Assembly (NCBI GenBank): GCA_963989385.1
Contig: OZ022501.1
Coordinates: 19,182,102-19,246,101 of the forward strand
Length of the DNA stretch: 64,000 nucleotides
Source of the DNA: Ctena decussata
Taxonomy: Eukaryota > Mollusca > Bivalvia > Lucinida > Lucinidae
Direction: 5' to 3'
Shown here: piece by piece, positions 1 to 11,816 of the stretch
Layout of the letters: every line of letters begins with the position of its first letter
How positions within the stretch are numbered: the stretch's first letter is position 1
The notes under the pieces: model-generated
The model's database searches: none
What the model saw: only the letters and a program-made list of their open reading frames with translations
What the model was told of the DNA's origin: nothing
Translations under genes and position numbers: made by a program

Positions 1-11
1 GAATTACATAT

Positions 12-378
12 GAGCCGTGACACGACAAAACCAGCAACGTGGTTGTGCACCCAGGGCACACTCAGATCAGCCTAGGCATCTGCCAAATTTACTGTTTTTT
101 TTTCCTCTGGCTCCTTGTGCCAGATTTAAAGGGTCACTGATGAGGCTTGAATAGCCGAAACCGCGGTATGGCCCAACTTCTTACTTATGAATGTTTTCTT
201 TGCTCTTAAAGGATCTAAACTTTTATCATTATTCCCTGTCGGCATGGAGGTAGCTTAGACCCTTAGCTACCCTTTGAGCACTTAACAATCAGTCTGACCA
301 CACTGGGCAAGTGCCCAGGCTGATCTGAGTCCGCTCTGGGTGCACAACCACATTGTTGGTTTTGTTGTGTCGCGGTTC
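12..378. repeat. Foldback MITE, family C copy 1 (expanded centre)
   Basis: The left arm begins as a variant of GAGCCGCGACACGAGAAAAC and the right arm (about 307-378) is its reverse complement. A direct ATAT repeat at 8-11 and 379-382 is a plausible 4-bp target duplication. The centre holds about 130 bp of sequence not seen in the other, 235-bp copies. It is non-coding. Confidence 0.75.
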
Positions 379-382
379 ATAT

Positions 383-1280
383 AAGGATTGAGGTTTGGAT
401 AAAGTTCTTTCTTTGCTTCTGTTCAAGGAACCTTTGGTGCAAGAAAATTGATGCTTGGTCAGATAACATATCCCTTACGTTCAGTAGTTGTGAGGCATCA
501 ATGCAGATTCCTGTGTCCTTGACATTCAGTCATGGTAGAGTGATTTTACTCTATATCTCCAACACAGTTTGATGGATTTGCATCACACTTGGGATAATGG
601 TTCATTCATACACTGCGATCGACCTAGTAGTACTTATTGGTCACTATGACATATGATTCATAGTTCAGTGATTTAACTTTACATTTTATACACTATTTAA
701 TTGGTATGAATCATATTTAGGACAGATGTTCAGTCCGAAACTATGAATGACCTCATACTATCTGTAGGTCATTGTGACCTATATTTCAAGGCCCAGTTAT
801 TTTGCCTTCTATCTGTATTACTGCTTATAGACTTTCCTTGATACTTGATATTTCATGGATCAGTGATCTTGCTTCATTAAGCGCGATGTAAAAGGTATGC
901 TTCATGTTTATACCAATGGTTCATGTTGACATTTACAAATTACCTCATACCGTTTGCAATATACTTCTAGAGAGGAGATGGAGGTTGGGATTGGAGGGGG
1001 AATATTTTTCTATTTGTTGTTTACTGTTTGAAGTTTGATGAAGATTTCTAGAATTAGTGGGTAAAGTTATCAGATTATATTCAGGGTAATTTTATGGAGG
1101 AAGCTTTTGTGGTTATATCATTTCCTTCTTGTAACGGATCTTTGGGACATGGTTTCATGATTCATACGGAATTAACTTCCTTGAGTACATTATTTCATAT
1201 CAGAAGTAATTTTTCGTGCAGTAGCAATATCAGCAGCTATCTTTGATTAATTGATATTTCCACCTGTTTGTATATTAAAT
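383..1280. other. Unique AT-rich spacer or intron, no feature seen
   Basis: No ORF of coding character, no tRNA and no recognisable terminal repeats. Around 630-800 there is a loose repetition of a GTCACTATGACATATGATTC-like phrase, too degenerate to call a tandem array. Confidence 0.5.
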
Positions 1281-1516
1281 GAGCCGCGACGTGACAAAAC
1301 CAACAATGTGGTCGTGCGTCCAGCGCAGACTCAGATCAGCCTGGGCATCCGCCCAGTCTGATCAGAGTCCTCGCTTTCCGCTTGAAGGTAGCTTGGTCCC
1401 TCAGCTACCCTTTAAGCGCTTAGCAAAGAGTCTGATCAGACTGGGTGAATGCCCAGGCTGATCTGAGTCTGCGCTGGGCGGACGACCACTTTGTTGGTTT
1501 TCTCGTGTCGCGGCTC
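1281..1516. repeat. Foldback MITE, family C copy 2
   Basis: A 236-bp element beginning GAGCCGCGACGTGACAAAAC and ending in the inverted complement GTGTCGCGGCTC. The arms are about 75 bp and the short centre includes AGGTAGCTTGGTCCCTCAGC. It is flanked by AAAT on both sides (1277-1280 and 1517-1520), a candidate 4-bp TSD. Short ORFs on both strands are a by-product of the palindrome. Confidence 0.85.
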
Positions 1517-1520
1517 AAAT

Positions 1521-2271
1521 AGAGAACTTGGTAGCACTCTGGCTGTCTCCCAAGTTCAAGCATACAAATTTCATTATCCCAGTTACAGAAAAAAACAAAA
1601 AACAAACAAAAATAAATGTTTACAAGAGAAATGACAATATAATATTATGTTTCTTTACTTCTAGGAGTAGAGATAGAGAATAGGGTTGCTTATATTTAAT
1701 TTTTGTCCCACCTGCTTTGGCAAGGTGAGATAAAGGAGTCCCATTTTCCATCCACCTGTCTGTTGGTCTGTCATTCCATTCATCCAGTCACATTTATTTC
1801 TCTGATCCGATTGGTCTATAATACCACAATCATCAAAAAAAGGCATAAAGTATCATCTTAGAATGGTCTTCTTGGATGTTGCACTTACATGTATTTGTAC
1901 CATTGGTTTAAACAACATTTTATTTATCAAATTTTAGTACAAAGTAGGTATAGACAGTATTGACCAGGATTTGATAGAAAGCCATAGGCTTATGAGGACC
2001 ATCTCCTGAATGATATTTACTACTCTTATACAAATTAGTTTGGCCCCAGGCACTAAAAGTAATACCCAGCACCACCACCAGACCCAACCACCCTCATTTA
2101 CAGGTATGTAGGTGCAACATAGCATTCTGAGGAATGCCTGTTCCAGGCTTAATAAACCCATTGCATTCTGGGTATTTTTTGTCTGCTTCTGAAATTGTAG
2201 TCTGCATCAAAAATCAAGAATATTTTGACAATATTGGTCTAACCAACTCTTGTAGAAATGATGTCTAGACA
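1521..2271. other. Spacer or intron, no feature seen
   Basis: AT-rich sequence with no supported gene. The 60-75 aa open frames have no recognisable domain and amino-acid composition typical of translated non-coding DNA. Confidence 0.5.
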
Positions 2272-2338
2272 GCAAACAGTTTGGATATCAGACCAGGCCC
2301 CACGTTTGTGGGGCCTGACCTGGATCCAAACTGTTTGC
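2272..2338. repeat. Short palindromic element, family G
   Basis: GCAAACAGTTTGGAT...ATCCAAACTGTTTGC forms a 67-bp hairpin with a GGCCCCAC/GTGGGGCC apex. Related hairpins with GCAAACAGTG ends recur at 21531, 37784 and 40354. Confidence 0.7.
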
Positions 2339-3070
2339 CCAGATACCCCTAAAGGGGTATCCAGAATGGAACGGGCTAACATGTTCTTCATGTCCCAGTG
2401 GTATTACGATTTCAGGACATGCAATTACTCATCATATGAAAGATTTTTGAAAAGCTTATAGCCATTTAAGACACTAGTATAATAATTCATTGTAACAAAA
2501 TTTATCATGTTACCAAACTTCACATAATGGTAAGTTAACCGATTGGCACAAATCTTGATATTTTTCTGTTAAAGAAATTATTTATAGCAGATATGATTTC
2601 ACTAAGATTAGGAATGTTAAGATTTATTCATATGTAAAGAACAAAAAGTTAGTTAGCTCTTTTTAGTCTTTTGTTATCTGATTGACAGACATTTCTGACA
2701 CATGTAAAGGTACAGGAAAAAAAAGATCTTTTCTAATGATTCAAAAAGTATTAGAAACAAAAGCCACTAAACAAAATAAATATAATTATGTTTAAATTCA
2801 GGAGCCCATGCCACTAAGGGACTAATATAAATAGTGCTTATTGATCAAGAGATTTTGCATTGGCTTACTAATTAATTATAGTTTTTCACAAACTTTTCTT
2901 TGTCACCTAAGTTGGTACCTATTGAAAAACACACAAGTATTTTGGCAATGTGGACTCTGGTTTTATATAATGTTAAAAAATTAGTGGAATCATTGTGGTA
3001 CAAATAACTTTTTAATATGCTGTAGAGTATTTGCAGTAGAATAAAGGTTGTCTTGCAAATATTGATAGTA
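2339..3070. other. Spacer or intron, no feature seen
   Basis: AT-rich; no gene, tRNA or terminal repeats recognised. Confidence 0.5.
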
Positions 3071-3174
3071 CTGTAATGTGCCTAAATTTTGGGACATCTG
3101 AAATAATTAATTTTCCATTTGGAAACAAATGGAAAATTAATTGTTTTAGGTGTCCCAATACTTACGCATTACGG
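3071..3174. repeat. Mariner-like MITE, family A copy 1
   Basis: A 104-bp foldback with ends related to CCGTAATGTGCTTAAATATT followed by GGGACACCT, and an apex TTTTCCATTTG...CAAATGGAAAA. TA dinucleotides flank it at 3069-3070 and 3175-3176, the target duplication expected of Tc1/mariner-derived MITEs. The family assignment rests on the TA duplication and the TIR form only. Confidence 0.8.
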
Positions 3175-6100
3175 TATGACTAACAATAATACTTGCATAC
3201 AAAGAGTCACATCTGTAGAGATTCAAAGGATTATTCATAACTGTCACTTTAAGTGGTGTCAGTCTGCTGATCTGCTACAAAACTTGAACCTATATGACCA
3301 TTCTAATGTGAAAATTTGATGACAATGTGCCATTTAAAGGTCAATTTTCAGTCACTGAGATACTGGCAAATCAGTGAAATGTTTTTTCTGCAAAATTGTT
3401 TTTTTCTCTTATGTACATTATATCAAACCATTTGTTCTTTCTCAGTAACATCTTATCTGTTTGTTGGTATTGACAAACTTATCAATTTGTTAGCATGGTC
3501 TTGCTTTGTTTGAAACCTGCTCTTTGAATAAAACCAATCATCATTTGTATGGCTGTTTTCTTCCTATATTTCTTTAAAATAAAACAATCAAGGCTTTATG
3601 AGAAGCATTTAAGGTCTTCAAAGGTTGGTACTGGAGGTTGCAATACTGAAAGTGTTGACAATATAAGTCTGTAAGGAAGTTGTATCCAGGTTTTTAGAAC
3701 ATGGATTCTCTACCATGTATAGCACACTGTGGTGATTGCTCTTTTATGGTCCTATTACCTTGGTGAGATGAAAAATAGCAGTGTCACAGGATTGTTGCAC
3801 AATAAGATCGGGTAGCCAATATACAAGAACACCCTTTATAGGTCTGTTTTGAAAGAGTTTATAGATCATATTATCATGTCAACAGTACTGTACTATATGT
3901 AAACCCCTATTTTACCAAGTACAAACATGTATATAAGTCTTACAAGCTCATATTTGTTAATATTTTTATCTAGAGTAATTTTGCTCTATAAAAGCAGTTA
4001 CATCTTTCAATTTGACCATTAGTATGTGGGTGATAAGGTCTGGCAGCACTAAACTGCACACCAGCATGTTTACCCCTTTAATCATGCTGATTTTACAGAT
4101 GTACTACTGTATTGATCATAGTGTATGCATTGATCTGGATTAATTGCAACCCAAGCTTATTGAAGCAATTGAATACAAATTTAAGCATTTAGCTGACAGA
4201 TTCCTTGCATCTTATTGACAGCATTGAGTGGGGGTCTGAGGAAAGATAGCAGCGTAGTTTTATTGAAGGCCTAGGCGGATTATGAATGGCACAATTATGT
4301 GGCTTACCTCTGAACACCAAAGAGGTCTCCAGTGCTTATCTCTGAACACCAAAGAGGTCTCCAATAGGTCATAAAAATCCAATAATTGACCTGATTGGTT
4401 GTTGCTTGTGTGCAGAATTATACCTGGGAAATGATGAACAGTCTTATTTTTTCAGTGACCAATATCCTTGGGCCTTAGGATTAAGTGTTATCAATCAAGC
4501 ATTTACTACACGGTAGCTCTGCCCACTTCCAATCTCACACAGGTAGCTGAATCCTATAGGGTCTGTGCCTTTAAAAATAAAATCATCAAAGACAGTCCGT
4601 TTTATTTACAGAGTGAATGTTGGCACCAAAACTATGAACTTATTAGAAATAAATGACAGACTTGACAGACTTATCTTTGATCTTCTTTAAGAAGTGGATA
4701 GATTCATGATGTTTTCAAGATTTTCCTTCAAAATAGCAATTAATATCAAATAGTCCTAAATTAAAATTATGGTTGATAAATTGCAGTTATATAATAAAGA
4801 CAACAGTAGTACATGTACTTTATGAAAAGTTGTAACAGTACACTGAGTGTTGTCCATTATTTCCCGACATGACAAAAACATTACTTGAAGTGCTGTGCAT
4901 TTTATTTCAAACATTTATTGAAAAAAAAATAAAAAAATCTTACACTCCTTGTGCCCAACCTAAACGTGAGGGTAGTTATAGCCCAGATCCCACTCCATGT
5001 AGCACTACAGTCTTACCAAAATATGAAATGCAGTGCTTATTGTCATTACGGTTAAATGTGAAACCGCAAAATTTTTGAGAAGCTCTAAGGAAAAATTGTC
5101 ACGATCTCACTAGTGGTATAAGGCTTATTTCACACAGACAAGGTTTATTTGCTTTACCTGCATAATGTTGACAATTTCGGCTCTTACATTTTACTCTATT
5201 CAGGGTCTTCTTTTGTGTGGGCTGGTCTTGTAGACAAAATCAAATGATTACAAAATCTATACAGTACTGGCTGACCGGTTTATCACCTTGAGCATAGATC
5301 TTAGATTTCTTCTTAATTGTGACAAATCTTGTCATGTTGGTTTTGTTGAAATGAGTACAGGATTGTGAGTAATGCAGGCACGGTGTAATGATCTATGGGT
5401 TTTGATATGCAGTTGGGTGTTTAACGCAAATGCAGTCATTTAAGGCTGACACCAGCTTGCACATGTTTGCAGTCTGGTCAGAGTCTTTGTCATTAATTTT
5501 GTTTACACATATTTAAAAAATCAACAGGCACAGTATGAAGCCTCTAGCTAGACTGCAAGATTCACAGTTGGTTTTCAGAACTCATTGTCTTTTCGTGTGT
5601 AGCGACTCATGTGATTTTTTTCGTTTCTTTGGAGTTGAAATACATCTAATGAACAGCAAGAATATGGCACAGTAGGAAACGGTATTAGAACAGGATATTG
5701 ATGTTGGTAACAGATTTTAGCTTGCTATAAAGATTCAGAGGTGATACTAAGGTGCTGTTGTTGTTATTATTCATAACATAAAATACACGAGATAACTTCT
5801 TAAGTATTCTTGTGATAGTTGGATAGGTAAACATACTGGTTTGGATATACCATTACTGTGACTTTACAGGTTGACAAAAATCTGTCTCCAGTTTGGGATA
5901 TTGGATTTCTTTCGGAAGTGTTGTTTACTTTTTGATACCTTTCATACCATAGATAACCTAAAGGTGTCAATAAGTCCAATTTATGTAATAACAGATAAAC
6001 TATAATTTTCACTTTCATAGTGTTCTTAAGCAAATATCGTTGGTGGATATTCAGATATACTGAAAAAGCTTGAATTAAACTTCTTTTTCCCTGATATTAA

Positions 6101-6254
6101 TTCTGTTATTCGAACTTACTGGAATTCAAACTTACTGGAATATTGTTTGAAAGCAAAAGTTTATGTTTTTTGTAGCTTTTCATGCCTCTAGCAGGCATGG
6201 CTGGGGCATACCATATTGCTTTTTAAATGTAGTATGTGCATATTATGCAACGGT
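3175..6254. other. Long AT-rich intron or spacer
   Basis: No supported gene. A short direct duplication of TCTGAACACCAAAGAGGTCT lies at about 4310-4363. The open frames at 4468, 4869 and 5800 lack domain signatures. Confidence 0.5.
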
Positions 6255-6482
6255 CAGAGCTCCAGATAAGGTGGGATCTAGATGATAATTTTGAGATATT
6301 TTTTCTTATTTCTCAACAGAAACATGTTCTTATTTCTCAACAAAAGTACATGTTCCCCTAATCAGATCCATCTCAACGAGACAGTTCTAATGAGGGGTCA
6401 CAATATATGTTTTAATGGAAATTTATGGAAGTTATCTTATAATAACCTATTCCAGTGATACCCCTTTTTACCTGGAGCACTG
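6255..6482. repeat. hAT-like MITE, family B copy 1
   Basis: Begins CAGAGCTCCAGATAAG and ends in the inverted CCTGGAGCACTG. The centre carries the family hallmark, a GAGACGG-type hairpin flanked by TGACCCCTCATTAGAAC and its complement, here degenerate. The 228-bp length fits the other copies (about 200 bp) plus a small internal duplication. No clean TSD seen. Confidence 0.75.
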
Positions 6483-6503
6483 ACACGCTGCATGTGTAAC
6501 ATT

Positions 6504-6770
6504 GGCTGCGTCGCGTAGTGCAATGGATAGGGCATCTGACTTATAAGCCAGAGGTCCTGGGTTCGATACTCGGTCCAGCCACTTACTTTCATTTCCCCTT
6601 CTGCTGATTCAAGAAGGGCAGTTGCCAGTTACTGATGAAAGTGCACTTAGTACTGGTTAACCACTTAGGAGGTCTAAGCCTGCCCAGGAATAGTGTGGTT
6701 AGGTTAACTGACCGTCCTGACATGAGCATTGCTGTTTCCTGTGGACGTTAAACAATAACACAACAACAAA
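6504..6770 (+). repeat. tRNA-derived SINE, family S1 copy a
   Basis: A tRNA-like head carries an A-box-like TAGTGCAATGG and a B-box-like GGTTCGATACT. It is followed by a body (GCTGATTCAAGAAGGGCAGT, CCTGCCCAGGAATAGTGTGG) shared with the copies at 7591 and 36831, and a CAACAACA-type tail. It is not a functional tRNA gene, because the same head is joined to the same body each time. Confidence 0.85.
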
Positions 6771-7590
6771 ATGTGTAACATTGTTAGACTGAGTGAGGTT
6801 AGGGTATATGGTGCAAGGCAAGGACAAGGGCGTGTAGTTTTGGCACAAATCTAATTTTCATTTTAACAATGTAAAAGTGTCCTTGAATTTGAATTCAGAA
6901 ATCTGATGTCCTTTCAGTTGATTAAAATCCTGATTACCCATAAATTAAGGTGATATACATACATATTAACCTCTTGTATATATAGCAGCTGGATGCATGA
7001 CCATTGCAGTGGTATGTGTCCCCCAGAGTAGGTATGACAGTGGATAGTAACTGTTAATGCTGCCTTATCTACAGTGACTGTTCAAAATATCTAGATTTGA
7101 GCATGGCCTAAACTGCCAAATAAGGGTGGTGTGATGGGGGTGGGGAGATGAGGGGGAGGGGGGATAGTGGAATGGAATAATGCTAATTCTGAGGAAAGGT
7201 TTGTTAAGTTTCCAATTAAAAAATATTGTTTTCTAACATTTAGAACTGTATCATTAAATCAGGGTGCACAACATTAAATATTTATCCAGAAATAGAAAAA
7301 ATTATCACCACCTTTTCTAAGTGGAGCTCAGGTGTGTTGTATTATGGTGGGTTTACTGCTGCTGCAGTGTCCATAGCCACTTTGCCTAGAGAGCAAGTGA
7401 CCCTTTTTAAACTGGAAACTCATTTTGGGACATTTGCAAACAGTGCAGAACCAGTTCAGATGCTGCAGAATGCAGTGCCTGGTCTAGGTATACACTGTAT
7501 CATTACAGGAATTTCTATGCAAAATACAATGAAACTGAAAACCTGCACCAAAAATTCCTTTAAACTCTTAAAAAGAATCACCTATATAAT
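6771..7590. other. Intron or spacer, no gene seen
   Basis: Contains a G-rich stretch at 7130-7165 (GGGGGTGGGGAGATGAGGGG-like). No gene recognised. Confidence 0.5.
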
Positions 7591-7865
7591 GAGCCGGGCC
7601 GGGTAGCGCAATCGGTAGGACACCTGACTCGTAAGTCAGAGGTCCTGGGTTCAAATCCCGGTTTGGCCACATACTTTCGTTTCTCCTTCCGCTGATTCAA
7701 GAAGGGCAGTTGTCAGTTACTGGCGAAAGTATGTGCACTTAGTACTGGTTAACTGCTTAGGAGGTCTAAGCCTGCCCAGGAATAGTGTGGTTAGGTTAAC
7801 TGACCGTCCCGACATGACCTTAGTTGTTTACTGTGGATGTTAAGCATCAAATCAACCAACCAACC
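7591..7865 (+). repeat. tRNA-derived SINE, family S1 copy b
   Basis: The head GGGTAGCGCAATCGGTAGG and B box GGTTCAAATCC are followed by the same body as copy a and an ATCAACCAACCAAC tail. Imperfect flanking repeats related to CCTATATAAT (7581) and CCTATAAT (after the tail) suggest a TSD. Confidence 0.88.
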
Positions 7866-8387
7866 TATAATATTATAATGATTGACAACTCCACTGGTTA
7901 AAAGCATGCACCTTGAAGAAGCAAGGTATGGTGGCTCATTGGGATTCTATCTTTCTTAATTTGTTCAAATATGACATAAACTGTCCTCTAATAGAGTCTG
8001 TAATAGGTCTGAGACCAAAACAAGGAAATTACTGGCCTTTTTTACACTGATTATTTGTCTCATGCAATACTTTTGGGAGCATGATATTTGATTAATTTGA
8101 AAATCCTCCTTTGATATTTCTCTCTGATATATAATCGCCAACAAAAAAATGGTTTTGGCACCCATTTGAGATTAAGTGTTGTTTAATGATAAAACACCAT
8201 CAACCTACCCCCTCACCCCACCCATCCCCCATCACTACCACCACAACAAAAAGGTAAAAGAGATTAAGTTTGTCATGCTAGTGATGCTTCATCTTCACAA
8301 ACCATGGTTCTTTCTAAACTAATCCATAACCCAAAATTTCAAAAAATGTTTTGTATTGAAAAGTAAAAAAAATTAGAAGGCTTAACA

Positions 8388-8475
8388 GTGAAGATCCAGA
8401 TAATGCGGCTTAACGGTGAAGATCCAGATGAGGGGGCTCATAAGGAGCTGCCTCATGTGGATCCCCACTGTTTGA
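8388..8475. repeat. Degenerate family G/GATCCAGATGAG hairpin
   Basis: Two tandem copies of GTGAAGATCCAGAT precede an inverted arm GAGCTGCCTCATGTGGATCC and end in CACTGTTTG. Similar GATCCAGATGAG...CTGCCTCAT hairpins lie at 37784 and 44404. Confidence 0.55.
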
Positions 8476-8607
8476 AAATTCCAATATTTTCATATTTAGT
8501 GTTAAAACAGTGGAAGTGTTTGGGAAAGTTATATATCAATAATGGATACTTAATGGAACTGACAAAAGAATTTAGTCTACCAGTTACCACTGTATAAAAT
8601 TGTTAAA

Positions 8608-8888
8608 ATGAAAAGATTTGGGAAGAAAAATATGGAGCCTTTAACTATTGAAACAGAAGATGAAGAAGTGTTTGTGGATACTGTCCCTCAGTTGACACTA
8701 CATAAGATGACCTCGTATCACGGTTCAACAACAACTTCCCACCAAACTTCAGCAAGATCAGTTCATAGTGCTAGTTATGCTGATTGTAATAAATTTGTGT
8801 TTGATTCTAAAGAACAGAATACAAACTTGATGCCATCAATGGGATTTAAGAGAAAATGGTCAAAGAGAAAAAAGGATTTAAAATTATG
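8608..8888 (+). CDS. PDE4: Proposed isoform-specific first coding exon of PDE4
   Basis: An open frame starts at ATG 8608. The nearest in-frame upstream stop is TGA at 8560 with no ATG between, and the start has an A at -3. It codes 93 residues beginning MKRFGKKNMEPL, with an acidic patch (EDEEVF), a Ser/Thr-rich middle and a Lys/Arg-rich end (KRKWSKRKKDLKL). A splice donor (ATG|GTAATG) at 8889 ends it two bases into a codon (TG). The UCR1 exon at 26132 opens with T, so joining gives TGT (Cys) then Phe-Asp-Val, matching the Cys-Phe-Asp-Val junction of vertebrate long PDE4 isoforms. Phase, strand and order all fit. PDE4 long forms differ by such N-terminal exons, which direct localisation and partner binding. 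I do not recognise this N-terminus itself. It could instead be a chance open frame. The implied intron is about 17.2 kb. Confidence 0.6.
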
Positions 8889-8959
8889 GTAATGTATATT
8901 TCTATGTTCTGCTATATAACCAATGTGTATATTAAGTTGCATGAGAATCCAAAGAATAG

Positions 8960-9172
8960 TGGCTTGGTTGATGGATGGATGGATGACTTGCAATTTTACA
9001 TCCTTTTAAACAGAATTTCAGTCATATCAGGATGATGGGAGGGTGATAATGGAAGGCTATGTGCAAATTGGAACCCTGTTTACGGTAGGAGATTCTTGCC
9101 TCATGCGGGACTCTAACCCGGGTCCGCTAGATCAGTAGGCAAGTGCTTAACCCACTGAGTGGTGCCTTGGTT
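8960..9172 (-). repeat. SINE, family S2 copy a (minus strand)
   Basis: Read on the minus strand: a tRNA-like head (CTCAGTGGGTTAAGCACTTG, then GATCTAGCGGACCCGGGTTA), a body CAGGGTTCCAATTTGCACA and CCTGATATGACTGAAATTCTG, and a (CCAT)n-type tail, CATCCATCCATCCATC. The family is shared with 11817, 29805 and 34495. Confidence 0.8.
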
Positions 9173-9478
9173 GTCCTGCATTGGGAATGTCCTAGATTTT
9201 TTTTCAGAACAATCCAAAAAATCCAAATGCATCTTGCAGTAGACAGGTCTAGATTTTAGGGATTTGGAACGGAAAAATTATTGTCTTACATGATAGTTGT
9301 GGGAGAAAACTCGACAATTCAGTGCCCAGTGAAGGACTCTTGATAGCTTATGTACACAATGGTTAGGCTGCTAAGTACAGATCTCTAAAGTTTGGGAGGG
9401 GGGTATTGGAGAGGGGAAGTTTATTAGAAGAAATATGTTATTTTTCCATTTGAAGGCCATTTTTATATAAATATACAA
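9173..9478. other. Intron or spacer, no feature seen
   Basis: AT-rich with a G-run near 9400. No gene. Confidence 0.45.
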
Positions 9479-9552
9479 AATATACTACGGACAAAAGATC
9501 TGCACGGATGTTAAATTAACATCTGTGCAGAACTTTTGTCTTTAAGTATATT
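9479..9552. repeat. Short inverted repeat (hairpin element)
   Basis: AATATACT...GACAAAAGATCTGCACGGATG is followed directly by its complement CATCTGTGCAGAACTTTTGTC...AGTATATT, a 74-bp imperfect palindrome. It is probably a small MITE; no family was recognised. Confidence 0.65.
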
Positions 9553-10661
9553 ATACATATACGACATTTACAAACTTCAGTAACTGGATGGACCAAATCT
9601 GGGACACTGAAAATATGTTCCAGTGGTATCAAAACAGTCAAAATCCTCTAGGATTCACCCTTTTGGGTATTATTGGCTTCAGGCTACAAAATTGTATTAA
9701 GTGACTGCCAGCATTTTGACTTTATAGGATTTGTGAATTGCAATGCCCCAGGCATTTTATTAGAAGAACTATGGAAAGTTGAAAAAGATAGTTAAAAAAA
9801 GATTTGACAGCCATGCCATATATATAAGGCTTCTTATGAGGTCTGTGCCAACTTTCATATAAAAATGTGTTGACTTAGTTATGCTTCATTCTCCCCTTTC
9901 ATTTGTCATACATATGTACCTGTCATTTTGTTATGAAGTTTTACATGATATGAAGCATTATCAAGTTTTCATATTACCATTATTACCCTAAATATTCCAA
10001 CAAAATTACTACTGGAGCAGTCTGATCAGGGTCTCACTATTTGCCAGTTTGAAGCATAACCAGTAAAGGAAATAAACTGGTTAAAATTTTAGAATGAAAA
10101 CTACAATATGTTCAGAATAAGGTTGTAATATTTTTTTTTTGGATGATATATCTTCTGTACAAAATGTGTGGTCGAAATTCAGTTTTTCGAGGTGAGGTCT
10201 GTACAAAATGTGGAGTTGAAATTCAGTCATTTAAGGTGAGGTCTGTTGTTGCTTTCAAAGTGAATATAAGGGAAAAAAAACATGTGCCTCCATACTCCCA
10301 CTGTCTCAAAGAACTAAGGCAATTAACTTGGCTTCAAGATCAATTCAGTTATGTTCTTTTTTGTCAACTGATTCTTTTAAATGTTTTTTTTTCAGCAGTT
10401 ACGTGATGTTTTGTTCCATGAGATAAACATTAAAGTTATATTGTCTGCAACTTTTGATCATTTTGACAACTTTTACACAATTAATTTTACCCATTGTAAA
10501 AGCTGAGTAATAGTAAGTTTTATCATAAATCTGTTCATTCCCCCTGAAAATGCATGAAAACTATGATAACCTTTGGGTAAACAGGAGCCTTTAGCTTTCA
10601 AATGATTTAGTTCGGACCGAATGAAATTCTAGACAGCTAATAGTTTACCTAAATTAATGTT
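9553..10661. other. Intron or spacer with a short tandem duplication
   Basis: Between about 10155 and 10245 a roughly 48-bp unit is duplicated (TCTGTACAAAATGTG..GAAATTCAGT). A family-G-like half element with GGAGCAGTCTGATCAGGGTC lies at about 10012-10050. No gene. Confidence 0.45.
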
Positions 10662-10888
10662 ATATACTCTGAACAGTCACTCTTTATTTATAACGTTTCG
10701 GCATACTGCCTTTATCAAAATTATGAAATTTGTACAAGACTACATTTTGAGCTTTTACAATTCTCTCAGCATTTGAAATGCTGAGAGAATTGTAAAAGCT
10801 CAAAATGTAGTCTTGTACAAATTTCATAATTTTGATAAAGGCAGTATGCCGAAACGTCATAAATAAAGAGTGACTGTTCAGAGTATAT
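10662..10888. repeat. 227-bp near-perfect palindromic element
   Basis: The two arms (about 107 bp each) are reverse complements with essentially one mismatch (TATAACG against TATGACG) and almost no loop (AGCATT TGA AATGCT). Flanking hexamers AATGTT at 10656-10661 and 10889-10894 look like a TSD. An arm contains CGTTTCGGCATACTGCCTTT, a phrase resembling Penelope-like or MITE ends. If transcribed it would make a very stable hairpin. Confidence 0.85.
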
Positions 10889-11171
10889 AATGTTTCTTAT
10901 CCCTACACGGATTCTCTTCATAAATTAATGTTGTTTTTGTGGCAGTAACCGGCCTAGGTTTGTTATTTTTATGAATGTTTCTTGGCCATCTGGGCTCAAT
11001 TAATATATTTTTGAAAATTATAAATAATTATTCCCAAAATAAATTGTTAAAAGTTGCAGCCCATATCACTTTAAGAGAGAGATACCTGCAGCCGCAAAGA
11101 ATTATTATCCATAACTGCATAACTGTTAAAAAATGAGACAACTGAAGTAGGAGGAGAAAAATCTGTAAAGA
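10889..11171. other. Intron or spacer, no gene seen
   Basis: AT-rich, no recognised element. Confidence 0.4.
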
Positions 11172-11249
11172 AAATTTCGTCGAGCGCCCCGACTGGGGAT
11201 CGATCTCAAAAGTGAGCACACAACCACTAGGCTAAAAGGTCCGGACCAG
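11172..11249 (-). repeat. tRNA-like SINE fragment, family S3
   Basis: On the minus strand, TTTTAGCCTAGTGGTTGTGT (A-box-like) and GAGATCGATCCCCAGTCGGG (B-box-like) give a degenerate tRNA-type promoter. Only the head is clear. It is not credible as an intact tRNA because no acceptor stem pairing is evident. Confidence 0.5.
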
Positions 11250-11816
11250 TTAGACTGGTCAGTTATACGCTCTATATACCTATATACATATTTACATGTC
11301 ACTTATTGGCCATACTACTACACAACTCTTACATGCAGATCACATGTATAGCTGCAACTGTCAAAACAGTTTGATACATACAGTATTAATCCCATTAAGC
11401 CTCCCAGGGGCATTGTATTTTACAAATTGGGGAGGGGGGGTGCATTACTTAGAGACAAAAGAGTAGTTACTCAGCCACTGCCAAATTACATCCAAGTCAA
11501 ATTGGTATACTTTCAGAGGAAGCAACTCTTCCATTTTTTCCCACCTTTCTCAGCAGGGGCATTTATAAGGATTTATTCAGTAAGTTATTCAGTGGCTGAA
11601 ATGAATATCTTGCAGATGAGATTTATAGCAGCAGTAACTCTTGTCAAAAATTGTTTGGTATATAACTGCCACTGCATGCCATTTATTCGACTATATTCAA
11701 AGTTTCACACAGATGAGAGGTACACTTGCAACTGTATAACAATTCAACAAATGAGATAAAAAGTAACTCTTATAACAGGTGTATAGCTGCAGCTGCCAAA
11801 GTAAAGGAGCCCTGGA
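11250..11816. repeat. Degenerate dispersed repeat (TATAGCTGCAACTGCC units)
   Basis: Phrases such as TATAGCTGCAACTGTCAAAA, ATGAGATAAAAAGTAACTCT and TATAGCTGCAGCTGCCAAAG recur here and again after 14303, so the zinc-finger transposon at 12037 landed inside a pre-existing loose repeat. No gene. Confidence 0.45.

Noticed and set aside
7591..7670. tRNA gene (also at 6504 and 36831)
   Set aside because: Head is tRNA-like with A and B boxes, but the same downstream body and tail follow each copy, and one has a 13-bp TSD: SINE, not a tRNA gene.
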